Origin: a virus
DNA: 64,000 nucleotides
Virus record (IMG/VR): IMGVR_UViG_3300008954_000020
Span: 38,579 to 102,578 of that record
Direction: 5' to 3' (one strand)
In this document: in pieces, positions 27,058-36,083 of the stretch
How positions within the stretch are numbered: position 1 is the stretch's first letter
How the letters are laid out: every line of letters starts with the position of its first letter
Program-made: the position numbers and the translations under genes
The notes under the pieces: generated by a model
The model's input: the letters and a program-made list of their open reading frames with translations, nothing else
Databases searched by the model: none
What the model was told of the DNA's origin: nothing

Positions 27058-27098
27058 AGACTCCTAAGTTTCTATCTTATGTATAAACCTAAGAGTCT
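27058..27098 (-). promoter_or_regulatory. Hairpin that sequesters the gp13 ribosome site
   Basis: In minus-strand RNA the segments 27085-27098 and 27058-27071 form a 14-bp stem (12 Watson-Crick pairs and 2 G-U) with a 13-base loop. The downstream arm holds the AGGAG (27061-27065) of gp13. The upstream arm contains the stop codon of the preceding gene (27089-27091). No U-run follows, so it does not look like a terminator. Confidence 0.65.
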
Positions 27099-27352
27099 GT
27101 TGTCTCTTCTATATTCTTTTTCATCATTAACAAATCGTTAAATCTCAAAAGAATTTCATCTCCAAGTTTCAAATCTCCGCCCCATTGATTTATACCATCA
27201 TTAAATATGGCTGTCTTTCCGTCATACGAAACATGAGTTGCGGGAGAAATGTCAAATTTTGGAAAAAGAGTATGAAAAGTTTTTAACTCAAAAGTTACAT
27301 GATTTATTCGTGCATATCTGTCTTTTACATAATAAAAAGTATTTTCATTCAT
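27089..27352 (-). CDS. Small unknown protein before gp13
   Basis: 87 residues. It contains YYVKDRYARINHVTFELKTF and a patch with INQWGGDLKLGDEILLRFNDLLMMKK. It is soluble, without membrane segment or Cys motif. I do not recognise it. Its stop codon lies in the hairpin that covers the gp13 ribosome site, so its translation may control gp13 output. A structural or assembly role near the neck is inferred from position only. Confidence 0.6.
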   Translation of the reverse strand: MNENTFYYVKDRYARINHVTFELKTFHTLFPKFDISPATHVSYDGKTAIFNDGINQWGGDLKLGDEILLRFNDLLMMKKNIEETTDS

Positions 27353-27360
27353 TTATCTTA

Positions 27361-28266
27361 TTACTTGCCAGCCGCTTGCTGGGTGAAGGGACTAGCCTTA
27401 GATGTAGTAAACGAAACATTAGTGGGGTCTAGAAGATAACTTATCTTTTGTACATCTGTTGACCCAACAGGATTCTCGATAATGTTTTTCATATCCGTTC
27501 GACTAAGGTAGTTTTCATAGAAACTTGCCAATAGTGCATGTATACATTTATCATATTCTGTTGGTGAAAGTGATGTAATAGTCCCCTCAGTATCAATAAT
27601 TTTAATTCCTGTAACATTCACGGATGTTTGCGATCCTGTATTAACAATAGATAAATTTAAATCGCTGAAGTGTTTAATCATCAGGAGGTCAAGGATGGTG
27701 TCTCTTCGATTATCGAAGACCAGTGATTGAGATGACCCATCATCTTTTTCGAAAGAGATGGCTTGTGTTGCACCAAGGCCTTCTTCCAAGAAGTTATTTT
27801 CAGATTCAATGCCCTTGACGGTTTGAACTTGAACTAGTGAAATGTCTGGGTGTGTTCTGGGGTCAATTTCGGTTTTACCAGCAAAGTCTTGATGGGAGTC
27901 ATACACCCCAATCTCAATCGAAGTAGATGCATAATCGGAAGGTAACTGTCCATGAGTTAGGGCAATATCAGTAGATATCTCTTGCATGTTTAGAGATGAG
28001 AGGTCATTATACAAAGCTGATCCTGTTGCCGCACCCATAGGAGCGGTTATTCCACCTAGACCTCCAGTTGTACCATCTATAGATAATAATCCACCTGTTG
28101 CCCCTTGCAAGTCATTATAAACATCGGCAGGGATTTCGAAATATTCATATGTTCCATAAGCCGATGCGCCGGCCGGAAACATTAGTTTAAATTGGGCTAA
28201 AGTAGTAGCATCGCCTTTGGCGACCACTTCGGATATATCATTATTTGTTTTAGTTAAAAAGTACAT
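27361..28266 (-). CDS. Unknown virion-region protein
   Basis: 301 residues. It starts MYFLTKTNNDISEVV, has a Gly/Ala/Thr-rich section (LLSIDGTTGGLGGITAPMGAATG) and ends with a more helical part including LLASFYENYLSRTDMKNIIE. I do not recognise the family. It lies 8 bases after the beta-helix fibre gene and in the same orientation as the fibre block, so a fibre-associated or attachment role is likely (inference). Confidence 0.6.
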   Translation of the reverse strand: MYFLTKTNNDISEVVAKGDATTLAQFKLMFPAGASAYGTYEYFEIPADVYNDLQGATGGLLSIDGTTGGLGGITAPMGAATGSALYNDLSSLNMQEISTDIALTHGQLPSDYASTSIEIGVYDSHQDFAGKTEIDPRTHPDISLVQVQTVKGIESENNFLEEGLGATQAISFEKDDGSSQSLVFDNRRDTILDLLMIKHFSDLNLSIVNTGSQTSVNVTGIKIIDTEGTITSLSPTEYDKCIHALLASFYENYLSRTDMKNIIENPVGSTDVQKISYLLDPTNVSFTTSKASPFTQQAAGK

Positions 28267-28274
28267 ATAGACCC

Positions 28275-31200
28275 CTATTCGTTATAACCACCATATGCAA
28301 CGCCGGCATTTCCAGCACTCCAGACCCAATAGTATTGCCCCACACTCGACCCACCTCTATCCTCCCAAGAGCTATCGGTGCGAGTTGCTTGTAACCCGTT
28401 TGTCCCAATACTGTCATTCATCCAATTGTGTTGACATGTGGACACGGAGTCCACCCAAGGGAGGGCCTCTTGGAAGTAATAGTTTCTAATCCCAGCTGCA
28501 TTACTGCCAAATGCGACGGCTCCAGTTCTATCGAGGTACATATAATACCAATGGGAATTAATCGAACCTACATTGCCACCACCCAAATCCCATCGTTTTT
28601 GTTGAGTTAGGTGGTCGTGTGCAGTACCGATTCCAGTTTCCCAATCGAAATCACCATTGGCTCGGGCTCCGACAGCTGTTTCAAACGCAATCCACCTTAT
28701 CCGAGATTCCCCAGTGACGAGCATATCCCAAAGGTGTTTGCATCTTTTTGAAATTAAACGGTCTTGTGTTGAATTGGTATCCAATAGTCTTGCGGGACTA
28801 CTCATTCCATCGATTGCCCCTATGGTTGGTTCCAGTCCCCAATAGGTGGAAGCATCATGGATTACTCTCTTCAAATGCAACTGACCACCATAAGTCTGAA
28901 TTCCGTAGTGGGCTCCAGAATGGCCCAATGTATATGTCGTTCTACGACCAAATCCGAGAAGAGAACAATCCTCCAATTCCACAGTCCCCGAATTTCTTTC
29001 TTGAACATAGACTGCCTGACACCCAGAATTGAACAAGAACGACTTATACATGGTAACGGAACCATTTACAACATGCAGCGCATTTCTAGATGAATTCATG
29101 ATGGTAGAATTTCTTATATTCAAATTCGATCCCATCAGTAAACGGACACCAATACCATGATTGGAAATTGCACTTTGGTATATGTTAACAGTACTGCCAT
29201 GAGTGACAAAAATTGAAGCACCAATGCCGTTTGGCGATATGTTTGCAGTTACACAACGGCCATCAGTAGGTGTTGCACCTATATTATTATAGGCTTTATA
29301 GTTTTTATTGTCGGATGTTATGGTGGAGGAGTCGGTGTAGTTGGCAACACCCGGCAGTAATGTTTTAATTGTATCAATTTTATCGGGGAACGGATATTGG
29401 TTTGCCCACATAATCAAAGATTCTTTAAATTCAAAATAACTATTTTCTATCAAGGCTGCAGATGATCTACATCCTGTGATTGAAGAATAATTCATTTCCA
29501 AGGAACCTGCACCACTACGAACACAATTCCCTCCCCAATTAGAAGTGAAGGAACAGTCAGTACAAATAACATCAGACTTTTCGGCATCCAACGCAGATTC
29601 GTGATTGCCGGTTGTAACTTTGTTGAGTGATATAGAACTCATATCAGATTTAAATGGTCGAGCAATATCTTTTACACCAACATTGGTACAATTTAAATTG
29701 GCTTTTTGTGACACATAGAATGCATAATTCTTTGCATGTACTCCATATGCACCGTCCGTATAGTCATAACTACCAACGATTGCCAAATCACGAATAGTTA
29801 TATCACAGTTTCTAATCAGGAACAGTGCTTTTGTGGAAGCATTGTTTGCAAGTTTTAGAACTGCACCATATTTCGTACCGATGATTTTATCATCTTTACG
29901 ATATTCACCAGCAGAGCCACTTATTCCAATATTTGTTTCGGGGTTAGATGGGTCAAGAGTGAATTTAAGATTGTTGCCCCAACTTCCTCCTGCGGAAATT
30001 CCTTGTGCATATCCCTCAGCACCAAATACTCCGTATGCAGTACATCCATCATATCCAGTATTGTCTTCGTTAAATTGTGAGTGTGCCTTTTTGGCAAAAT
30101 ATGTGGCACCTGTAGATGCATCATTAGCAATTCCTTGAACAGCAACATCTACCGCTGCTTCGTGCCCCGTCATCAACCCACGCAGCCTGTGATACGGAGT
30201 ATCATAACAATCGAAGTTATCTGCATAGAAATTCAAGTTATATGAGGCTTTTTGATTGTTCAAGAAGTTGAAGTTCTTGTCATCAATAATATAGTTTCTA
30301 TGAACTGTATTTACGGCATGGTTTGAACCGATATTCCCCGGCCCTGTGCCTGTATTTGCCGAACCACTGACTCCAGAAATTTCATGTGAACCAAGAACGG
30401 CATATCGGGTTAATTGCCTTGGAGTATCGGGAGCTCCCGTTCCACCAAAACCTGAACCGTCTGCATTTGTATATGAGAATTGTTTTGCTACATCTAATAC
30501 TCTTTTGTTGCCAACAACTTGATGTGCGGGTAGGGAGTGCCAGGATGTGTGTCCGTGCATACCAGTAGTGATTGGCATCCCATCTCGAATTTGGTTCAGA
30601 GAATGAAAATCTTCGTATCCAGTTGTACTTCCATGAAAGTAAAGATAATCAAAATTACTATCCCAATTTGTTCCACCGATTCTAGAAAGTCTAGTACTAC
30701 CTTTACTCATTCGTGTGAAGAGATAGTCACCGCCGGTGATGCCCATATCAGTTAGAGAATCGCCAGCACCAGAGATGCCAAGACTCAATGAAAACTCAAA
30801 GTTATCTTCAGCAGAACTTACACCAGCAGCAGTAGTGATACCAACTGTGTGGAGATAAGAAGAACCGCCTGTTAGTGATTGTCCGTTGACATCATTGATG
30901 GGTCGTGAAACATATGTTTCACCACGAATAACAATTCTGTCCATGTCGGGGTGTGTTTGTGGACAGAGTGATGCAATTGCACTTCCTGTTCCACCATATG
31001 AATCAACTGTTTCGGGAAGAGATGAATCAAATTCATTTGATTCACGAACAAGTGCTGGGCCCCATTCGTCATCGATTGTATACTCACCATCTTTGAGAAT
31101 GATGTGAAGTTCTTTGCCGGGATCAACCTGATAATTTTGAATCGACAAGAATGCCTGTCGTAGAGTTGCATATGGAAGTGCAGAAGTTCCATCACCCGTG

Positions 31201-31331
31201 GCATCATCGCCAGTGGGAGATAGATAAATGTCTTTATCACTTTTAATTCTACGAACAACCTCACCCGTCAACTCAGCGTTGATTGAGATGATTTCGTGGG
31301 AAGAACCTAGATTTATTGCACTACTACTCAT
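28275..31331 (-). CDS. Tail fibre / appendage protein with right-handed beta-helix
   Basis: 1018 residues. After a short anchor, residues about 33-85 (DIYLSPTGDDATGDGTSALPYATLRQAF) match the entry of DUF1565/parallel beta-helix domains of surface-acting proteins. Short strand repeats with Asn ladders follow up to about residue 780 (for example LNIRNSTIMNSSRNALHVVNGSV), then a compact Trp-rich C-terminal domain (WYYMYLDRTGAVAFG). Such folds are common in receptor-binding or glycan-cleaving appendages. I cannot identify catalytic residues. Confidence 0.7.
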   Translation of the reverse strand: MSSSAINLGSSHEIISINAELTGEVVRRIKSDKDIYLSPTGDDATGDGTSALPYATLRQAFLSIQNYQVDPGKELHIILKDGEYTIDDEWGPALVRESNEFDSSLPETVDSYGGTGSAIASLCPQTHPDMDRIVIRGETYVSRPINDVNGQSLTGGSSYLHTVGITTAAGVSSAEDNFEFSLSLGISGAGDSLTDMGITGGDYLFTRMSKGSTRLSRIGGTNWDSNFDYLYFHGSTTGYEDFHSLNQIRDGMPITTGMHGHTSWHSLPAHQVVGNKRVLDVAKQFSYTNADGSGFGGTGAPDTPRQLTRYAVLGSHEISGVSGSANTGTGPGNIGSNHAVNTVHRNYIIDDKNFNFLNNQKASYNLNFYADNFDCYDTPYHRLRGLMTGHEAAVDVAVQGIANDASTGATYFAKKAHSQFNEDNTGYDGCTAYGVFGAEGYAQGISAGGSWGNNLKFTLDPSNPETNIGISGSAGEYRKDDKIIGTKYGAVLKLANNASTKALFLIRNCDITIRDLAIVGSYDYTDGAYGVHAKNYAFYVSQKANLNCTNVGVKDIARPFKSDMSSISLNKVTTGNHESALDAEKSDVICTDCSFTSNWGGNCVRSGAGSLEMNYSSITGCRSSAALIENSYFEFKESLIMWANQYPFPDKIDTIKTLLPGVANYTDSSTITSDNKNYKAYNNIGATPTDGRCVTANISPNGIGASIFVTHGSTVNIYQSAISNHGIGVRLLMGSNLNIRNSTIMNSSRNALHVVNGSVTMYKSFLFNSGCQAVYVQERNSGTVELEDCSLLGFGRRTTYTLGHSGAHYGIQTYGGQLHLKRVIHDASTYWGLEPTIGAIDGMSSPARLLDTNSTQDRLISKRCKHLWDMLVTGESRIRWIAFETAVGARANGDFDWETGIGTAHDHLTQQKRWDLGGGNVGSINSHWYYMYLDRTGAVAFGSNAAGIRNYYFQEALPWVDSVSTCQHNWMNDSIGTNGLQATRTDSSWEDRGGSSVGQYYWVWSAGNAGVAYGGYNE

Positions 31332-31355
31332 TTGTTATTATCCTCTTGATATGTA

Positions 31356-33035
31356 TCAACTAAACTTCATTGCGAAACCGTGGGCAACGCTCGGAGTGGT
31401 AAATCCGCCAGCTTGTTCGTGGCCGAACAAGGCCCCACCACTTACTCCACTGGTGGGATATAAGTTTCCGCTCGTGTCCGAACCCATTTGGTGAACTACA
31501 TTTAACCCACCTGCTGCATCATTTAGTTTAATCCAAGTTCCAGTATTTCCATATCCTCTAGTAGTGATTGAAAGTTCAACACCAGCAGATACACCCGGCA
31601 CGCCAACACCAGTTGAATTACCCATCGTTCTAAATCTTAAGTAATTGTTGGCAGGAACATCGAAAACTCTTGCGATTACAAATGATGCATCTTCATCGAC
31701 ACTTGCACCATTTTCATTAGCAGTGAGATGTACAAACCACGATGCTCCAGCCGCACCACCAGGCAAACTGTTCTCGTTGGTACGGCTGGTAGTTATAAGC
31801 AATGGAACGACTTGGCCAAACCCCCCTATAGTATTCGATGGATTAGGTGAAACATTACCACTAGTAAAATCTGTTGCTGTAATATTTCCTGTGATTCCAA
31901 GTGTATTGTCGCCAGCAGAAATTCCGTGTTGGTCAATTATGACTCCACCCGCAACACTACCAACTGTTGTAGTTCCACTGACAGTCAGATTACCACTGTT
32001 CATTGTCATATTACCAGTGAAACCAATCGGTGCATCTTTGGTTAGTGCTTCTGAAACTGTAGCAGGTTCCCATACTCCAGTTGTGCCACTACTTTCATAT
32101 TGTAAAATGTTCCCTACGGTTGCACCAGTTGTTCCTGCATCTGCTAAATCGTTAAGTAATAATCCACTAATTGATGCTCTTGAATTTTGTTCATAACGAA
32201 TAAGATAATTCGTGACTGTGAATGGTTGCATGATGCTGACTTTGGATTCGTTATCCGTTCCAGTGGCCAGAGTGTCAAGAAGTCCACCTTGATTAACGAT
32301 TGCATCTGATGCTTCAGCACCACCAGTGACACCAAGAACTCTTTGTGTGAGTCCAGACCCAGAACCCGCACCAACAGGAACTCGTCCCATCATATTAGGA
32401 ACATGGAAATAATCGTTTACACCATTTGTACCACTACCACCGAATGATGTTCCAATCACACTATAAAGATTGGCATATGTTGTTCCTGCCCCAGTGTAAC
32501 CACCATAATATGTCGCACCATCGCAGACCAACCAACCAAGGGGTTCAGAACCAGTTGCTCCAGCCCAAGGAATTACAGCACCGACAGGTTGTAGTTGTGA
32601 AACTTCAACCGAAGATTCGCCACCAATAACAGAACCGATGTAATTTAATACCAGACCTTCGTTTGTATCGTTCATAACAACAATGGGCTTGATGACTTGG
32701 CCAGGCAAAGTTGGAGGTGTGGTTGTTAATTTTCCTGCTATATCAGCAGACAAGAATAAAACATCTGATGTAACAAAATCACTAAGTCCAGAAGTAACAC
32801 ATTCGCCTTGATAGACAACAGTGAACGAGTGAACACTTCCAGCATCACTCACAACACCAATTGCTTCGGCATTTGATGCCGAATCGGCTTGCGCTTTTAG
32901 GAAGGCTCCAGTTACGCCGGGATTTGGTCGAATAACATCGCCCACGACAAATCCATGAGTGGCTTGATTGATAGTTTCCACCAATTTTGTTGTTGATGTT
33001 TGCGTTGCGCCAAGTCTAAATGCACTAGTTCCCAT
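31356..33035 (-). CDS. Short tail fibre-like protein with phage collar domain
   Basis: 559 residues. Residues about 26-135 form a module (THGFVVGDVIR to GLVLNYIG) shared with the next gene upstream. Residues about 151-215 are a phage tail-collar domain (PVGAVIPWAGATG, GWLVCDGATY, FHVPNMMGRVPVGAG) as in T4 gp12-type short fibres and host-range proteins. The rest is Gly/Thr-rich fibre and a C-terminal globular part. It probably binds the baseplate rim or the host surface. Confidence 0.72.
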   Translation of the reverse strand: MGTSAFRLGATQTSTTKLVETINQATHGFVVGDVIRPNPGVTGAFLKAQADSASNAEAIGVVSDAGSVHSFTVVYQGECVTSGLSDFVTSDVLFLSADIAGKLTTTPPTLPGQVIKPIVVMNDTNEGLVLNYIGSVIGGESSVEVSQLQPVGAVIPWAGATGSEPLGWLVCDGATYYGGYTGAGTTYANLYSVIGTSFGGSGTNGVNDYFHVPNMMGRVPVGAGSGSGLTQRVLGVTGGAEASDAIVNQGGLLDTLATGTDNESKVSIMQPFTVTNYLIRYEQNSRASISGLLLNDLADAGTTGATVGNILQYESSGTTGVWEPATVSEALTKDAPIGFTGNMTMNSGNLTVSGTTTVGSVAGGVIIDQHGISAGDNTLGITGNITATDFTSGNVSPNPSNTIGGFGQVVPLLITTSRTNENSLPGGAAGASWFVHLTANENGASVDEDASFVIARVFDVPANNYLRFRTMGNSTGVGVPGVSAGVELSITTRGYGNTGTWIKLNDAAGGLNVVHQMGSDTSGNLYPTSGVSGGALFGHEQAGGFTTPSVAHGFAMKFS

Positions 33036-33045
33036 TGTATTTCCT

Positions 33046-35874
33046 TTAGATTATCGTCACTGATATGTATTCAGGATCGCAAAGCCCGTATGTAACATGG
33101 TGTGCATGAATTCTCATCAATGATTCACTCTGGTCAGTGGCACGATTCGCACCATATATAAATCCAGCAGTGCCACCAACAAATCCTTGAATACTATAGT
33201 TATCTGTTTGTAAATTTGTTGTGAAGTCTATGGTGTAATCACCAGTTCCGTTGCGTGTGACTTTATCAATATTGTAGTTTGTTCCAGTTGCACCCGAACC
33301 AGTGCCACCAATTAAAGCTCCGTCACTACCAGCAAAGAGTGCAACCACTTTTGGAATGTTCACACCTTGGACAGAACCGTTTTCGATTGCAACACGATTC
33401 TGGAATGCATCGTTACTGAAGAAGGCCGCACCTGTGTTTCCGTATAGAGAACCTGTATTTCCGATTGTTACAAGATTTGTTGTTTGTCCGTCTGCGGTGA
33501 TACCACCGTAGCAAGATGTGCCAGTTTCGACATAACCAAGACCGCCAAAATTATTTTGACTAAGTAAGATATTATTATTATTTCCTTGAATACCAATGCC
33601 AAAATCACAGTCTAAGAAAGAACAATTTTGAACTGTAATATTTTCACATCCTGTTGATCCTGTACCAGCACCAGAACCAATGATTCCACCATCAACGAAA
33701 ACACCATATGTGTATGGGGAGTCCAGATTGCCCGATACACTCTCTCCCGAATTGCATACGCATGATTCTATTAAAATATTTTGGGTTCTTCGGTATGCAC
33801 TACTATTTTCAATTGAAATGAATTTTGTAAAATCTGCGCCAGCACAATCTATAATCCGATGAGTATTGTTTCCTGTTATTTTAAAACCTATATTGTTTAG
33901 GCCTTGTCCATCACTTGTTGAACTATATGGAAGGCCTTCTAATTTCATATTTTCGAATGAAGAATTTTCAAAACCCGAAAGGTCGAACATAACGGTATTA
34001 GCAGCAGTTCCACCCTGAACATCCATTGTTAAACGCATATCCGACATCTTGAATTTATATCTTAGTGAGTACGAGCTCCCAAATATATCATCAGCATTGG
34101 ATTTAAATACAGGCCCTGTTGTACCTCTAAAGACAATATCGGTGCCCTCGCCACTCATAAAGCCAACACTTCCGTTTGATTCACCAATAAGATGATTTCC
34201 GCTGTTTTTTATCAGAAGTGGTGATGTTACGATATAAGTTCCAGAAGGAAAGAAAATTCTTTTCTTGTTCTGATCTGCATTTGTTACAGATTGGTCGATT
34301 GCAGTTTGAATCGCAACAGTATCGTCTGCAACACCATCACCCAATGCACCATAGTCTTTAACGGAAACATAATCGCCGAGTCTATCAAGAATATTTCTAG
34401 CTTCGGTTGCACCAGTAGATTTTAAGTTTGTTTCTTTGATTGCTTCAAATGGTTTGGTGAGTGCATGATTCATAACAACAATTTCAGCACCAGCAAGAGG
34501 CGGTTCAATGAATTCAATTCTATTACCCACAGTCGCAGTACCAGTACCCGCAACAATTCGGAAACTTGCGGGCCCCGTTCCTCCGCCCGTACCGAAAGTG
34601 ATGCCTGTTCCTGCACCAAGCGTTCCTCCATCATTTTCTGGAATTTGCATAACACCATTTATAGAAACAATGTGTGAACCTGCTATAGTACTTGCACTTC
34701 CAGAAAGTCCGTATGTGGAGTTTGAACCGTCAGCAACAATTCTCCAAGTTTGGGGAACGGAGTTCGCAATAATATCTTGGTCAGGAACAATACCGCCGAT
34801 GTAGTTTAAAACAAACCCAGTAGTTTCGGATAGTCCAAACAATACTGGTTTGACAATTGAACCTTTTGCATATGTCCGTTGAATAGTCAACGCACCTGCA
34901 ACATCGGGGTCGAGGAAGTGAATTTCGCCGGATGTTAATTGCACACCTTCATTGTTACCACCAGCACCACCACCAGAGAATCCTTGAATCTCACCATGTG
35001 TTACTACAACAAATTGATTTGAGTTGTTGGATGAATGTCTATCAATAACACCGAAAATTTCTGCGTTTGATTCGCTGTTTGCTTGTGCTTTGACCCAATC
35101 TGTACCATTCCATCGAACCACATCACCATGTACAAAACCATGATTAGGTTTGTCAATAATTTTTCTATTGACTCCCCGAAGGATTTCTACTGTACCATCT
35201 TGTCGGAAACGAATACCGCCGGTTCCTGTATTGTTTCCAAACATACTAGCAGTATTGCCAGTTGCGTATGAAATATCAGCAACAGGTGAAGAATCACCTG
35301 TTCCATCATCTCCAAATTCTACATGAAGACCATTTGTGTTTGAGTCTGCGGCTCCAAAAAGCCGGATAACATCATCTTCACCCACCAAAGCCTTGCCGGC
35401 AGATATACCAATGTGTTGATTAGAAACCCACGCTTGATGATTGCCCGCCCCGAACTGATGTCTCCATGTCCATCTTTTATTACTACCAGTAGATAGAACA
35501 ACAATACCACCATCATCTATACCAGCGTCATCTGCACCAGCGGTATTGTTTGCACCAGAAGCACCAAGTTCAATTTGGTGATCATCGACTGTTATTGTTT
35601 CCATATCAAAGGAAGCAGCAGTTCCCGTGAATGTTATATTACCACCAACAACCAAGTCGCCAGCGATTGTAAGACCTTTGGTGATGTTTGGTGCAACTTC
35701 AAATGTAACGGAACCGCCAACACGACTATAAGTAATACCATCACCATGAACAACATCATACACTTTGACAGCATTTAAGATGTCAGCATGTTGATTAGTC
35801 TTCTCACGCCACTCATTAAGTGTATCAGAAAGAACGGTCTGGTCTTGTTGACTATGTGGGCCTGTGTATGGCAT
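33046..35874 (-). CDS. Tail fibre / spike with pectate-lyase-type beta-helix
   Basis: 942 residues. The N-terminal 120 residues (DTLNEWREKTNQHADILN, then AGDLVVGGNITFTG and VDDHQIELGAS) are typical for T4-like marine fibre proteins. A module at about 244-361 (NHGFVHGDVVRW to GFVLNYIGG) resembles residues 26-135 of the neighbouring fibre. From about residue 500 the segment VSVKDYGALGDGVADDTVAIQ begins a pectate-lyase superfamily beta-helix, often a capsule- or LPS-degrading spike. The stop codon of the upstream gene overlaps its ATG (TAATG). Confidence 0.72.
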   Translation of the reverse strand: MPYTGPHSQQDQTVLSDTLNEWREKTNQHADILNAVKVYDVVHGDGITYSRVGGSVTFEVAPNITKGLTIAGDLVVGGNITFTGTAASFDMETITVDDHQIELGASGANNTAGADDAGIDDGGIVVLSTGSNKRWTWRHQFGAGNHQAWVSNQHIGISAGKALVGEDDVIRLFGAADSNTNGLHVEFGDDGTGDSSPVADISYATGNTASMFGNNTGTGGIRFRQDGTVEILRGVNRKIIDKPNHGFVHGDVVRWNGTDWVKAQANSESNAEIFGVIDRHSSNNSNQFVVVTHGEIQGFSGGGAGGNNEGVQLTSGEIHFLDPDVAGALTIQRTYAKGSIVKPVLFGLSETTGFVLNYIGGIVPDQDIIANSVPQTWRIVADGSNSTYGLSGSASTIAGSHIVSINGVMQIPENDGGTLGAGTGITFGTGGGTGPASFRIVAGTGTATVGNRIEFIEPPLAGAEIVVMNHALTKPFEAIKETNLKSTGATEARNILDRLGDYVSVKDYGALGDGVADDTVAIQTAIDQSVTNADQNKKRIFFPSGTYIVTSPLLIKNSGNHLIGESNGSVGFMSGEGTDIVFRGTTGPVFKSNADDIFGSSYSLRYKFKMSDMRLTMDVQGGTAANTVMFDLSGFENSSFENMKLEGLPYSSTSDGQGLNNIGFKITGNNTHRIIDCAGADFTKFISIENSSAYRRTQNILIESCVCNSGESVSGNLDSPYTYGVFVDGGIIGSGAGTGSTGCENITVQNCSFLDCDFGIGIQGNNNNILLSQNNFGGLGYVETGTSCYGGITADGQTTNLVTIGNTGSLYGNTGAAFFSNDAFQNRVAIENGSVQGVNIPKVVALFAGSDGALIGGTGSGATGTNYNIDKVTRNGTGDYTIDFTTNLQTDNYSIQGFVGGTAGFIYGANRATDQSESLMRIHAHHVTYGLCDPEYISVTII

Positions 35875-36083
35875 TATGCATTACCCTTTTCGAGAAGTTG
35901 TTTCATTATTGACTTAAGTTCAGCAACTTCGTCCTCAAGATTATGTATCTTGTTTTGTTCTGCCTCTTTTTGCTTCATTAATCTTTTTCTTGTTTCATAT
36001 GCACCGACATTTTTAGAAATGATAGCCTGAGATTCTGTATCTCGGTAAATATCTGGTCTATCTTGTACTTCTATTTTTTTCAT
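35874..36083 (-). CDS. Small coiled-coil protein
   Basis: 69 residues. The first half contains RPDIYRDTESQAIISKNVGAYETRKR, a pattern I have seen in short proteins of marine T4-like phages. The second half is a heptad-like helix (NLEDEVAELKSIMKQLL). It overlaps both neighbours (ATGA with the 1861-residue gene, TAATG with the fibre gene), so all three are coupled. It may be a trimerisation or assembly adaptor for the fibre, which is inference. Confidence 0.65.
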   Translation of the reverse strand: MKKIEVQDRPDIYRDTESQAIISKNVGAYETRKRLMKQKEAEQNKIHNLEDEVAELKSIMKQLLEKGNA

